From Krasilnikovozyma curviuscula (taxonomy: Eukaryota > Basidiomycota > Tremellomycetes > Cystofilobasidiales > Mrakiaceae), in assembly GCA_014825775.1 (NCBI GenBank), contig MVAQ01000245.1, forward strand, positions 1 through 30,825: a stretch of 30,825 nucleotides of DNA, given 5' to 3'. The notes under the pieces were generated by a model. It made no database searches and had not been told where the DNA came from. It worked only from the letters and a program-made list of their open reading frames with translations. The translations under genes and the position numbers were made by a program. Positions 11,302-21,183 of this stretch are shown here, piece by piece (position 1 is the stretch's first letter; each line of letters starts with the position of its first letter).

Positions 11302-11913
11302 AATAACCCAGCTATTTCTTCTGGCTTCTAAGACGATATCTGTCGCGTTCTACGCTCTTTACTCATTTCTCCAGCCTTCACCTTTTGTTGTTAGTTTGAG
11401 GCCGTCGCTCTTCTTGTATTGTAAAGCTTCAGCAATGAGACCTATATACAGTCTGCTCTCACTTTGTGGTTAAAATGTGTCTCAGCGCTGGATTCAGGTC
11501 ATGTTCATGCCGCCCGATTTTGCATTTGATAGTTTATGAAGCGAAAAAAACCCATTTGTTTCTTCGACAAAGAACCGGAAGATGACCCACTCCCTTTTTG
11601 GTCACCCATTTGTCCTCAGAAGAACATTTGTTCTGTCAACGTAGAGTTTTGTGTTTGTTTGCGTTCGGTATGTTGGACCGCAAGGAAAAAGGTTATTGCT
11701 TAAAGCTCGAATTGCGGTCGTTTCTCAAGCAACGAGATGCTCTTTAACTACACTCTTCCATTCTTGAGTCTTTTGCAGAGTTCTTTTGATGTACGTGATT
11801 CTTCTTCAATGTCACAGAGCAGTAAAACTCCAGTCTGTTGACCCCTCTGTGCCAACTCAATGCAGATATTCGTTCCAAACCCCCCAACGACATCGAATAC
11901 AACGGAAGCAGCA
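11302..11913. other. Intergenic region, WOPR gene to shikimate dehydrogenase
   Basis: No exon recognised. It should hold the 3' flank of the WOPR gene and the promoter of the dehydrogenase. The dehydrogenase reading frame is open upstream to an alternative ATG at 11860, so its 5' end may start inside this gap. Confidence 0.45.
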
Positions 11914-13387
11914 ATGTCCAAGTTCTACCTTTTCGGATATCCAATTGCTCATTCAGGTAAGAGCTTCGCTCATTTTCTCGTTTATAGAAGTGAGTTACTA
12001 ATCGAAGAGTCTCTTCCCCGTTCGGACGTTACTCTCGCAGCAAGCCCAGCATTCCATAACACATGCTTTGACATGAGTGAAGGCGGAAAGCAATACAGCT
12101 TGTGGCCTACAAGTGTTGTCACAGATGAAATGATTGAGACGATAAAAGCGGAAGATTTTGGCGGCTGCTCGTGAGTTTGGTTGTCTGAGCCTTTTTATGC
12201 TCTGTTCATACCTGTAGAATTAACCTGGTCCATATCCTGGAAAGCTGACTGAATTCTGGTTGTTACGTGCGATTTTCTGCTCTCAGTGTCACCATGCCTC
12301 TCAAGGTCGCAGTCCTCCCGTTCCTCCACGAAATCTCTCACGAAAGCAAGATCACTGGAGCTTGTAACACAATTGTCAAAGTCAAAACAGATGGTGGATT
12401 CAAGTTTGTGGGTCAGAATACCGATATCCTTGGGGTTCGAAATGCGTTACTGCGAGCAGTCCGGCTGCAGTACCCAGACTTAAGTATCCATTCCGAGGCT
12501 TCTTACCCTAAAGAAGTGAAAGGTGCTGGTGTTGTCATTGGAGGTGGAGGTATGTTACTCGTAGCTGCTGCTAGCTGCACATCGCTCACCAATACGCCGT
12601 ACCTGTTCGTTGTCAGCAACGACGCGAAGCGCGGCTCAAGCTCTATCGATGCTTGGTCTATCGCCAATCTATCTGATCAACAGAGATGCATCTGAGATTC
12701 ATGCTGTCCAAGAAGCCCTTCCTCACTTACACTCAACTGGCGGCTTGATCCACCTCTCACACCCAGATCAAGTCGAAGCTCAACTCGCACAACCAGATTC
12801 GCCAAAGGTGTTAATGATTGTTGGTGCTATTCCAGCTTTCGCTCCAAAAACTAAAGAAGAACGAAGCGTATACACAACCGTCTCGAGCATCTTGACCATC
12901 CCTTACGACCTGCCAACAGAGAAATCCAATGATATTCCCGTCCCTAAGACGAGGATATTCTTGGACATGGCGTACAAGCCTCGACAGACCCCTATGCTGC
13001 GTGTGGCTGCAGCTCATGGCTGGCATGCGATTGATGGTGTGCAGGTCAGAAGTCCGGTTGCTTTGACACGGTTACGTTGGAAGAGGCTGACGCTGTTAAC
13101 TGGTTAACTAGGCTATGATTGAGCAAGGCTTAGCTCAACAAAGAATGTGGAAGACAGGTATCGCGACGGTCGAGATTGGCAGCGACCAGTCCATTTTGTC
13201 GCCCGAAATCGAAGCAGCTGCCAGAAATACGGCAGAGAACTTGAAGGTAAGCTCGCGATAGAATTAGGTCGGATTTGTTTTTGAATTACATTCTGACTGG
13301 ATTTCGGTCTTCTGCGCGCAGGATATTCATCCGGAGGGCGAAGTTGATCAAGGTTTGAACAAATTGTTGTCTACGCTAAAGCTCTAG
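11914..13387 (+). CDS. Shikimate/quinate 5-dehydrogenase, single-domain
   Basis: Catalyses the reversible NAD(P)-dependent oxidation of shikimate or quinate at C5 in the cytosol. Exons 11914-11956, 12041-12170, 12287-12549, 12617-13044, 13112-13246, 13322-13387; 1065 bases, 354 aa. Substrate-binding half: FYLFGYPIAHSASPAFHNTC (HSxSPxxHN), SVTMPLK (catalytic Lys), GACNTIV, and GQNTDILGV with the catalytic Asp. Nucleotide-binding half: IGGGGATTRSAAQAL, the Gly-rich dinucleotide loop, assembled across the third intron, followed by YLINRDA. The C-terminal signature ...DGVQAMIEQGLAQQRMW is also clear. The usual Asn of NVTMPxK is Ser here. In fungi shikimate biosynthesis uses the fused Aro1 protein, so a stand-alone copy more often serves quinate/shikimate breakdown or acts as a regulator-like paralogue. 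No other quinate genes are adjacent. An in-frame ATG at 11860 would add 18 residues. Confidence 0.88.
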
Positions 13388-13570
13388 GATAAGTACTGTA
13401 CTCCAATGGGATATGATTTACCTTACCCTGTTTCAATGCAAGAGCCTACCGTTTGATATGGATATGGGACATCACTGTGCCAGCTCTTCTCTAGCGGTGC
13501 GTCAGCAGGGTCGCTCGCTTTGAAAGATTTGTCAACAAATCCAACTGGAAAGACGTGTCATTCAATGTAA

Positions 13571-14514
13571 TTACTTGGACATGTTCTTAGGATAGGCTTT
13601 GTAGAGGCTCCAAGCCCTGAATTCAGCTGCGTTCTCCGCATATGCCTTCAACTCAGGTGACAACAAGGAGAATTCTTGGGTGAACTCTGAATTACCCATC
13701 AAACAATGTCGAGAATTGGGAAAAAGAGTGGGAGTGCAATACGAGGGGAATATTGAATACAAGAATGCAACCATTTGTCAGCAGAGGGAGCGGAGATGTC
13801 AACAAAGAAGCTGTGTAACGTACCGTGAACAGCAAGGAACTCTGGGACGACCTGAGCTTCTGGACCCTTTCCGATTCCCAATCCAGTCTTCAAAGCACCG
13901 CCTTCAATAACCTTCGATACCTTGGTTCTGACCCATCCTTCAATTCCTTTGAGCTTCTCAACTGAAGCTTTCGTCCATTCCTCAACACCTTCGCCAGAGT
14001 AGCCTTCGGTGACAACAGTCTGGGTGGGATTTTCAGGCTTGAAACTAGTTGAAATTTCAGGTGAGGGTTCCCCAGAGTCAGATACCGCTTCGAGGCATCT
14101 TCGATCTAGCTCTTCCAATCTGACGACCAAAGCGCCTTCTCTTGGGGATCTATTGGCACGCAAGCATGTGTAAGACTCATGACTGAAGACTGATGGCGAT
14201 GAGATGTCGTAGAAAGCTGCCCAAGACGGTTTCTTGGAATCAGCAGCGCTGAAGAAAGGCGGATTAGAATTCGATCCAGGGCCAAGCATATTAACAGGAA
14301 CACTCACGAGTATCTTGCTCCAGTCAGGAAAGAGTCGAGGTGGTCCATTCTTAGTGGAACATGTTCGTTGTTGTACCAATCTGGAGGAAAAAGACAACTA
14401 ATCATGAGCACAAGTTCAAAAATGTGCACCAGTCGCTGACGTCTTACCTTGAAACTCCTCCAGAGTAACTTTCTCTCCAGGTTCAGCAAATACAGCAAGG
14501 AATCCCAAAGTCAT
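13571..14514 (-). CDS. EthD-like protein with duplicated dimeric alpha-beta barrel fold
   Basis: Exons in transcript order: 14514-14448, 14380-14308, 14248-13824, 13686-13571; 681 bases, 226 aa. The N-terminus reads MTLGFLAVFAEPGEKVTLEE then FQDWYNNEHVPLRMDHLDSF, then LTGARYSAADSKKPSWAAFY. This is the pattern of EthD-like proteins, in which the WY..EHVP.R motif follows a first beta strand. A second, weaker copy appears after residue ~120: TQTVVTEGYSGEGVEEW, then GWVRTKVSKVIEGG, and PEFLAVHEFTQEF in place of the first copy's WAAFYDISSP. A tandem duplication within one chain is the inference. EthD was first described next to a bacterial ether-degrading P450, but the chemistry of most fungal members is unknown, so no substrate is assigned. 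An in-frame ATG at 14673 exists, but the conserved start is at 14514. The gene converges with the dehydrogenase and diverges from NPC1. Confidence 0.72.
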
Positions 14515-14843
14515 CTTGAATGAGAAGATACTGTTTGAAATAGAAAGAGTCAATCGGAACAACTCGATTCCCAGCACCAGACACAAAGAAGGGCTACGCC
14601 TCACTTCCTGATTTGGCAGTCCGATGACGAGAACTCGCCTCAGCTGCAGCTGGAGAGAGAGTGTATGCGCCAAACAGCGATACGCAAGTCAACATTACTG
14701 CCTTCTAGGATAGTAATCAATCTAGAACTCTCAAGTCAATCAAGGTACAAGTTTCCTTCCGAAGCTGGGGCTGGAATGTCGGGCTGATTAAGTTTCTCTG
14801 GTTTAGCTTCGGTTGTCGTTTGTCTTGGAGACACCGGGGGGGA
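14515..14843. promoter_or_regulatory. Divergent promoter region between the EthD-like gene (-) and NPC1 (+)
   Basis: A gap of 329 bases between divergent starts. It may also contain a short 5' exon of NPC1: an ATG at 14665 and an intron at about 14743-14804 would join in phase to the NPC1 frame, but the peptide has no hydrophobic leader. No clear TATA box was seen. Confidence 0.4.
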
Positions 14844-17800
14844 ATGAGTAGCAACAGCACTGCTAGAAGGGGCCCAGGGATATGTGCTATTCGAGGTGGA
14901 TGCGGTAAAAAGAGCATATTCGATCCAGAGTTGCCCTGTCCTGATGATGGAGACGCCGATCCTGTGAGCAACCTTGGTTAGCGCAGCCCGGCTTTCTTCT
15001 TACTGATCCAGTCTTCTCTGGCATATAGGTCACACCAGAGCTGAAAAAACTATTGGAAGACGTCTGTGGGCCAGCTTTCGTGATACCGGACGCCGTCTGC
15101 TGCACCCAGGGCCAGCTTAAAACGCTTCAGGACAACCTTCTCAACGCTGAACCCATCATAGCCTCATGCCCAGCATGTAGAAACAACTTTAGATCCTTCT
15201 ATTGCCACTTCACCTGCTCGCCTGATCAGTCTGAATTCGTTCAAGTGGTTCGAACTCAAGAGGTGGGGCGAGGGCCTGTGAAACAGGTTGCAGTGAAGGA
15301 AGTTGACTTTGTCGTCAGTGACAAATTCAGAGATGGGTTTTTCGACAGCTGTAAAGATGTCCAATTTGGTGCAACCAACTCTTTCTCGATGGATCTGATA
15401 GGCGGAGGAGCGAAGGACTCACAATCTTTCGTGAAGTACATGGGGACTGAACGACCGGGATTAGGATCCCCGTTCCAGATATCGTTTCCACCAGCCAGCT
15501 CCATCGAAGATCCATCCATCATACCACTCTTATCTCCCCCTCTTGCTTGCTATGGAGCCGATCTGTCAGCACGATGTACCTGTGTCGACTGCCCCTCGAT
15601 CTGCCCAACACTTCCCTATCTTCCGCCTCCTGCCAATGCAGCTCACAACACTTGCCATGTAGGGGCAATTTCTTGCCTCACATTCATTCTTATTCTCACC
15701 TACGGTATCTCGGCACTCGTCGCGCTATCTGTTTATACTTTTAACTACACCATCAAGCATCGTCGCCGCCAGTACGAACGAGTTGCCTTGTTTTCTGACG
15801 AATCACCACTTTCACCAACTACATCAAACCCTCCTTCGACCGGTAGACAACGAAGTCGAAGCTTGGGAGGAAGGTCACAACGAAGAGAAGGAGATGGAGA
15901 TTCATTCCCCAGCATCTCAACAGGCCAGATGGGCAGAGGGGAAAGTCTGCTGGACCCAATAGAAGCATTGCAACCGAGGCGTCACGGCCTGAACACATTC
16001 CTGAGGATAGTCTTTTACAAGATTGGACTCTTTTGTGCCCAAAAACCTTGTGAGTCGAGTGGTGAGTCGAACGGATGACGTGTTCATAGTTGACACTTGA
16101 TACTCTTACAACAGTCCAAACATTCGCGATCGCGTCCGTAATGTTAGCATTTCTTAACGCTGGATGGAGCTCCTTCTCTGTAGAGACCGATCCGGTACGC
16201 TTATGGGTTGCGCCAGGAAGCGATGCAGCATCAGAAAAACACTCTTTCGACGTGAACTTTGGACCATTTTATAGACCTCAACAAATCTTCATCACAGCGA
16301 CGAACTCACCTATCTACTCAACTGATGGGGACATCGACTACACTTTACCTTCGCTATCTCACTCAAGATCGGAAGATGCTGGTCCTGTAATGACATACGA
16401 GCGGCTCAAATGGTGGTTATCACACGAAAGTGAAATCAGGAGTCTGCGGTCCGAGCCCAACGGATACACTCTTCAAGACGTGTGCTTCTCGCCAGCTGGT
16501 CCAGGAACTCCTTGTGTAGTCCAGTCCGTGTCCGCATGGTTTGGAGAAAATCCAGGCGAAGGTGAATGGAAGGAACTGCTTGCGGAATGTGCCGAGAGAC
16601 CAGCTGAATGTCTCCCTGACTTTGGTCAGCCTATTGAACCGAAGTTCGTCTTGGGTGAGGTCAAGGGAAAGGAGTGGGAATCAGCTAGGAGCTTGGTTGT
16701 GACATTTGTGGTGTCAGATTCATTAGATCAAGAAGTCAAGGCTAAAGCGGTGGAATGGGAGACTTCGTTGAGGAAGTATCTGCAAAACGTGGCTGCAAAT
16801 GCTTACAGCGAAGCTGGAGCCGGGATCGCTTTCTCGACTGGTGTGAGTCTAGAGGAGGAACTCAACAAAAGCACCAACACTGATTACAAAACCGTTAGTG
16901 AGTGTCGTTCCGTGATCCTCGTTCAAACCAATTTTCCTAAATAAAGCTCTTAAATATCTAGTCTTCAGTTATCTCCTGATGTTTTTTTACATCGCAGCCA
17001 CCCTCGGAGGGGGTTTAAAAGGAGGTGATAGCTTTCTCAGGCTCTTCAGAGACCTTGCGATGCTGGCCTACGTTAGCATGCACCGGGGTGTTCTTCGTCT
17101 CTCACGAAGAGTCAAAGGCAACGGAATCTCTCTCCCGGAGGATTTCGAAGCAGAGGAGTTCTCAAACGACACTTCCGTCATCAGTATCAGCCGTATCTTG
17201 GCTCTCCTGTTCGATATTTTCTCGATCAAATCCAAGGTCACCCTTGGGCTCTTCGGCATCATAATGGTTCTGGTCGCAGTCTCCACATCAGTAGGAGTAT
17301 TCTCTTTCCTGGACGTCAAGGTAACCCTCATCATTGCAGAAGTCATTCCGTTCCTGGTTCTCGCTGTGGGAGTTGACAACGTGTTCATCTTGGTCCACGA
17401 GCTGGACCGGCAAAACCTTCAGCATGGTCCAAAACTTCTTCCAGAAATCAGCAGGTATATGAATACCGACTATTTGGACGAAGATAACCAGGAAGAACCA
17501 AATGCAGCGTCGAGTGGGTATCTGGCACCTGAGGAGAGAGTTGCCAGAACTCTGGCTCGCATGGGACCATCCATTTTTCTCAGTGCAGCGACCGAGACTG
17601 TTGCGTTTGCTCTGGGAGCTATAGTTCCAATGCCTGCTGTCCGGAACTTCGCATTGTATGCTGCCGGCAGTGTAGTCATTGATGCAATGCTTCAAGTGAC
17701 CGTGTTTGTCAGCGCTATGGCTTTAGACTTGAGGCGGGTGGAGGTGAGTTTATTGCGTTTATTGCCTTCTTGGTGAAAAGCTTCGCTTTTGCTGAATGTG

Positions 17801-19540
17801 CTACACCTATCGCCTCTCGAGTAGTCTGGTAGAATGGACTGTCTACCTTGTATCCAGCTGCATCAACCAGTTGCTCTGTCAGACGACAGCCCTGCCACTC
17901 AAAATGGAGAGAGTGGAACCACTCGATTTATGAGGAAATACTTCGCACCGTCCATTTTGAAGACAGAGTCCAAGGGATTTGTTGTTGCTCTGTTCTCTGG
18001 GCTGTTTGTTCTTGCCCTTATTGGGATGCAACATATCAGCATCGGATTAGGTGAGCAGCTGTTTTTCAGCTCTTTTAATGAGTCAACTAACTCCACTCTC
18101 CCCAGATCAAAGACTTGCATTGCCCAGGAACTCTTACCTCATTCCGTACTTCGACTCGGTAGACCGATATCTTGAAATCGGTCCCCCAGTCTACTTCGTC
18201 GCGGATCACCTGGACGTCTCAACCAAAGTTGGACAACAAGCTATATGCGGAAGGTTCACAACTTGTCAAGAGCTTTCAATAGCGAATACGCTGGAAGCAG
18301 AGCGAAAGAGGCCCGAAGTATCATACTTAGCAAACCCGCCCGCCGTTTGGATTGATGACTTCCTCAACTTCCTGAATCCTGTCATTGAAACGTGCTGCAG
18401 AGTTCGTATTGATGACCCTGATACGTTCTGCGCACCAAGTGAGCCTGAAAGGCGCTGCCAGCCTTGCTTCCTTGGTCGAGACCCGCCGTTCGATATCACG
18501 ATGGATGGATTACCTGAAGGAGAAGAGTTTATGAAGTACCTCTTGGCCTGGCTCAACACCCCTACCGATGCAACTTGTCCACTTGGTGGTCAAGCTTCTT
18601 ACGGATCAGCCCTCTCCCTGTCAAACGACAACTCCTCTGTCATAGCATCTCACTTCAGAACCTTCCACACGCCCCTTAAAACTCAACAGGACTTCATTTT
18701 AGCTCTAGCCTCTGCAAAGCGAATCTCAGAAGACCTTTCAAAACGAATGGGGGCAAAAGTTTTCGCTTACTCGCTGTTTTACGTCTACTTTGACCAAGTG
18801 AGTTCCTCCTGGTGACAAAAGCCGACTTTGTGACTTTGGTGACTGACGCTTCTTCTCTCCAGTACGCGTATATTGTTACCATCACCGTCCAGGTCCTAGG
18901 TGTCGCCCTCGTCGCAATCTTCGCCATCAACAGTTTACTACTGGGAAGCTGGAGGACCGGTGCTGTCGTCACTTTCGTCTGCGCTTTGTCTGTGTTTGAC
19001 GTGATGGGTGTCATGGGTGTTTGGGGCATATCTTTGAATGCAATTTCCTTGGTCAACTTGGTGATTTCTCTCGGAATCTCAGTCGAGTTCTGTGCTCATG
19101 TGGCTAGGTCCTTTATGAACTCAAGCGGAAGGTCTCGAGATGAACGGGCTTGGAGCGCTTTGGTCGATGTTGGTCCTTCCGTCTTCTCGGGTATTACCAT
19201 GACCAAATTGATCGGCATATCAGTTCTTGCGTTTACGAGATCAAAGCTTCTGGAAGTAAGTTGAGCTCTTATGGCTTGTGTTTGTTTTGAGTCTGCTGAA
19301 ATGTCTTATTTTGCTTTCTTTTGACAGGCATATTTTTTCCGAATGTGGCTCTCTCTCATAATTTCCGGGGCTATCCATGGTCTCATTCTACTTCCTGTGC
19401 TACTGTCTATGTTTGGTGGGAAGCCATACGACGACGTGGACTTCGACTCTGACTTCCTCAAGGGAGTCATTTCGTCCAGCGCCTTCGACTATAATCCATT
19501 GCAGCACGGAGACGACGACTCGGAGGATGGAAGCTTATAG
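14844..19540 (+). CDS. NCR1: NPC1/Ncr1-type sterol transporter (RND family) of the vacuole/late endosome
   Basis: NPC1 proteins take sterol from luminal NPC2 and insert it into the vacuolar/lysosomal membrane. Exons 14844-14963, 15029-16049, 16115-16897, 16962-17743, 17825-18050, 18106-18797, 18863-19255, 19328-19540; 4230 bases, 1409 aa, somewhat longer than human NPC1 (1278). The Cys-rich N-domain shows GICAIRGGCGKKSIFDPELP, CTQGQLKTLQDNL, CPACRNNFRSFYCHFTCSPDQ. A helix and a Ser/Arg-rich linker follow (about residues 240-330). The sterol-sensing domain lies at about 730-895, starting TLGLFGIIMVLVAVSTSVGV and including LVLAVGVDNVFILVHELDR. The second luminal domain is Cys-rich (CCRVRIDDPDTFCAPSEPER), and the last RND helices include SLVNLVISLGISVEFCAHVA. 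The start used has no signal peptide upstream of GICAIRGG, so the 5' end is probably incomplete. A short acidic tail ends the protein. Confidence 0.92.
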
Positions 19541-19783
19541 AAGTAGGCCCGATGATGAATGATGAATATACTTGTATCTCGCGCCTTTCGAATCTCCTTT
19601 GCAGGCAGGAAAGAAATAATAATCAGGGCGCCCAATCAAATACAGCGCGCTCACGCACGTTGCGCTTGTTGCCTTTCCAATTGTAAAAACGGGACACACA
19701 GGAAAAAACCCACTCATCAACTAACAAGTTTCTCTTTTCAAACCAAGATTATATCCATCGCATCTGTCATTTGAAAATCAGTC

Positions 19784-20981
19784 ATGCTCTTTGTTGCTGC
19801 CACTTCTCTTTTGGCTGCCGTTGCTGTTAATGCGGTGTGTTTACATCCGTTTTGTTCATTCATTCCAAATTCTTCTTGGCTTATCAGATTTTGAGACTTG
19901 GCAGGCCAACTTCAACGTGGTCGTTGGCCAAGATGCTACGACCCAGAGTACTGCTAATGCTTTCAACCCTTCTTCGATCAGCAACGTCACCGTCGGCGGT
20001 AAGTAGTGGTTGCCTTGGAACGTTTCCAAGCAACACCGCCTGAATCTCATCTCTGTTGCTGGACAGACACTATCACCTTCGAGTTTGGACAGAACAATAT
20101 TGGACACGACGTGTGAGGCAATTCTTCTCGAGGAAAGTATGGGCTCCGTCTATTTTAGCTGACCGGAATTCTACGCAAAAATCTCTTCGGCTTTTGTAGG
20201 ACTCAATCTACCTTTAATTCTCCATGTGTCCCAGCTAATGGAGGATACAGTTCTGGCCTTGCTACAGGCAATATCGTCTACAACGTGTAAGAAATGAGTG
20301 AATGACACGGCAGGTTGCCTGTTGGATCCATCAATCGCTGATCAAGCTCTCGTTTTGTTCTCCAGGACCGTTTCAGGATCTCTCTGGTTCGAATGCTCTC
20401 AGGTGATTAAACCCCCTTCCCTGCGACCGGTTTTCTTCAGCTGACGGTACCGCGTTGTTCTGATTCAGTCCACTCACTGCGCTGGTACGCAAAGATTCAA
20501 ACGGCACCACCAAAAATTAAAGCCTAACTTCTACTAAATCATTTGTTGACTTTTAAATGTAGGTTCTGGTATGGTTTTCGCCGTCAACCCAGGTTTGTTA
20601 CTTTCGTCCATGTGTCGCACGTCGCATTGTCTAACTTCAGCTTTCTTCGTAAGGATCTGCCAACTCAAGCACTTCCTTTGCTGATTTCCAAGGCATTGTG
20701 AGTTTTTGCTTTGAGTTCTGCACTCGTTTCTCGGTCAAACTGAGATCTCTTGTCGATATCAGGCTATGAACACCGTCAATGCTTCAACCACTCTTCCAGC
20801 TCCAACCTTCGCTGCTACGTCGACTGCCCAGACATCTTCTGCTGGTGCCATCTCCAGTGCAGCGTCTGCCGGTGCATCCTCTTCAGCTTCAGCTACCAAG
20901 GCTTCCGCTGGGTTCAAGACCCAGGCCATTGGATCCTTCGTTACTACCCTGATAGTCGCTTCCTGCGCTATTTTAGCTTAA
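19784..20981 (+). CDS. Cupredoxin-like, GPI-anchored extracellular serine-rich protein
   Basis: Nine exons: 19784-19834, 19905-19998, 20067-20112, 20200-20286, 20366-20402, 20469-20484 (16 bases), 20563-20592, 20654-20697, 20763-20981; 624 bases, 207 aa. Signal peptide MLFVAATSLLAAVAVNA fills exon 1. The mature part starts ANFNVVVGQD and continues NVTVGDTITFEFGQNNIGHD, TQSTFNSPCVPANGG, LWFECSQSTHCAGSGMVFAV, a type I copper (plastocyanin-like) fold. The four classical ligands appear to be present: His in GHD, Cys in FECSQ, His in STHC, Met in GSGM. A Cys pair (SPC...THC) could form the usual disulfide. A Ser/Ala/Thr-rich stalk and a hydrophobic tail (SFVTTLIVASCAILA) indicate a GPI-anchor signal. 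It is probably a cell-surface protein binding or handling copper; no function for this family member is claimed. Confidence 0.85.
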
Positions 20982-21183
20982 GTTTAGATCTTCATTTCGT
21001 AGGGGCTTATACTTACACATTATATGCGCAAGCATTTCTATCTACTGCACCTCGCCTCGAAATGTTTCCACTAAAGTTGAATATGTCTCTAGATCTATCT
21101 AGACCTTTCTTGCTGTTTGCTCAACCTCCGTGGTGTAATCAAAAGGTGGCAGAGGCGTGCCCAACTTTTTTGCGAGGACTGCA

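Noticed and set aside
14717..14971. Minus-strand 84-codon frame with a leader-like hydrophobic stretch
   Set aside because: Antisense to the first NPC1 exon; the hydrophobic run is the complement of Ser/Thr/Arg codons and the exon frame is supported by the conserved Cys motif.
17288..17695. Minus-strand open frame of 135 codons
   Set aside because: Complement of the NPC1 sterol-sensing domain exon; a shadow frame.
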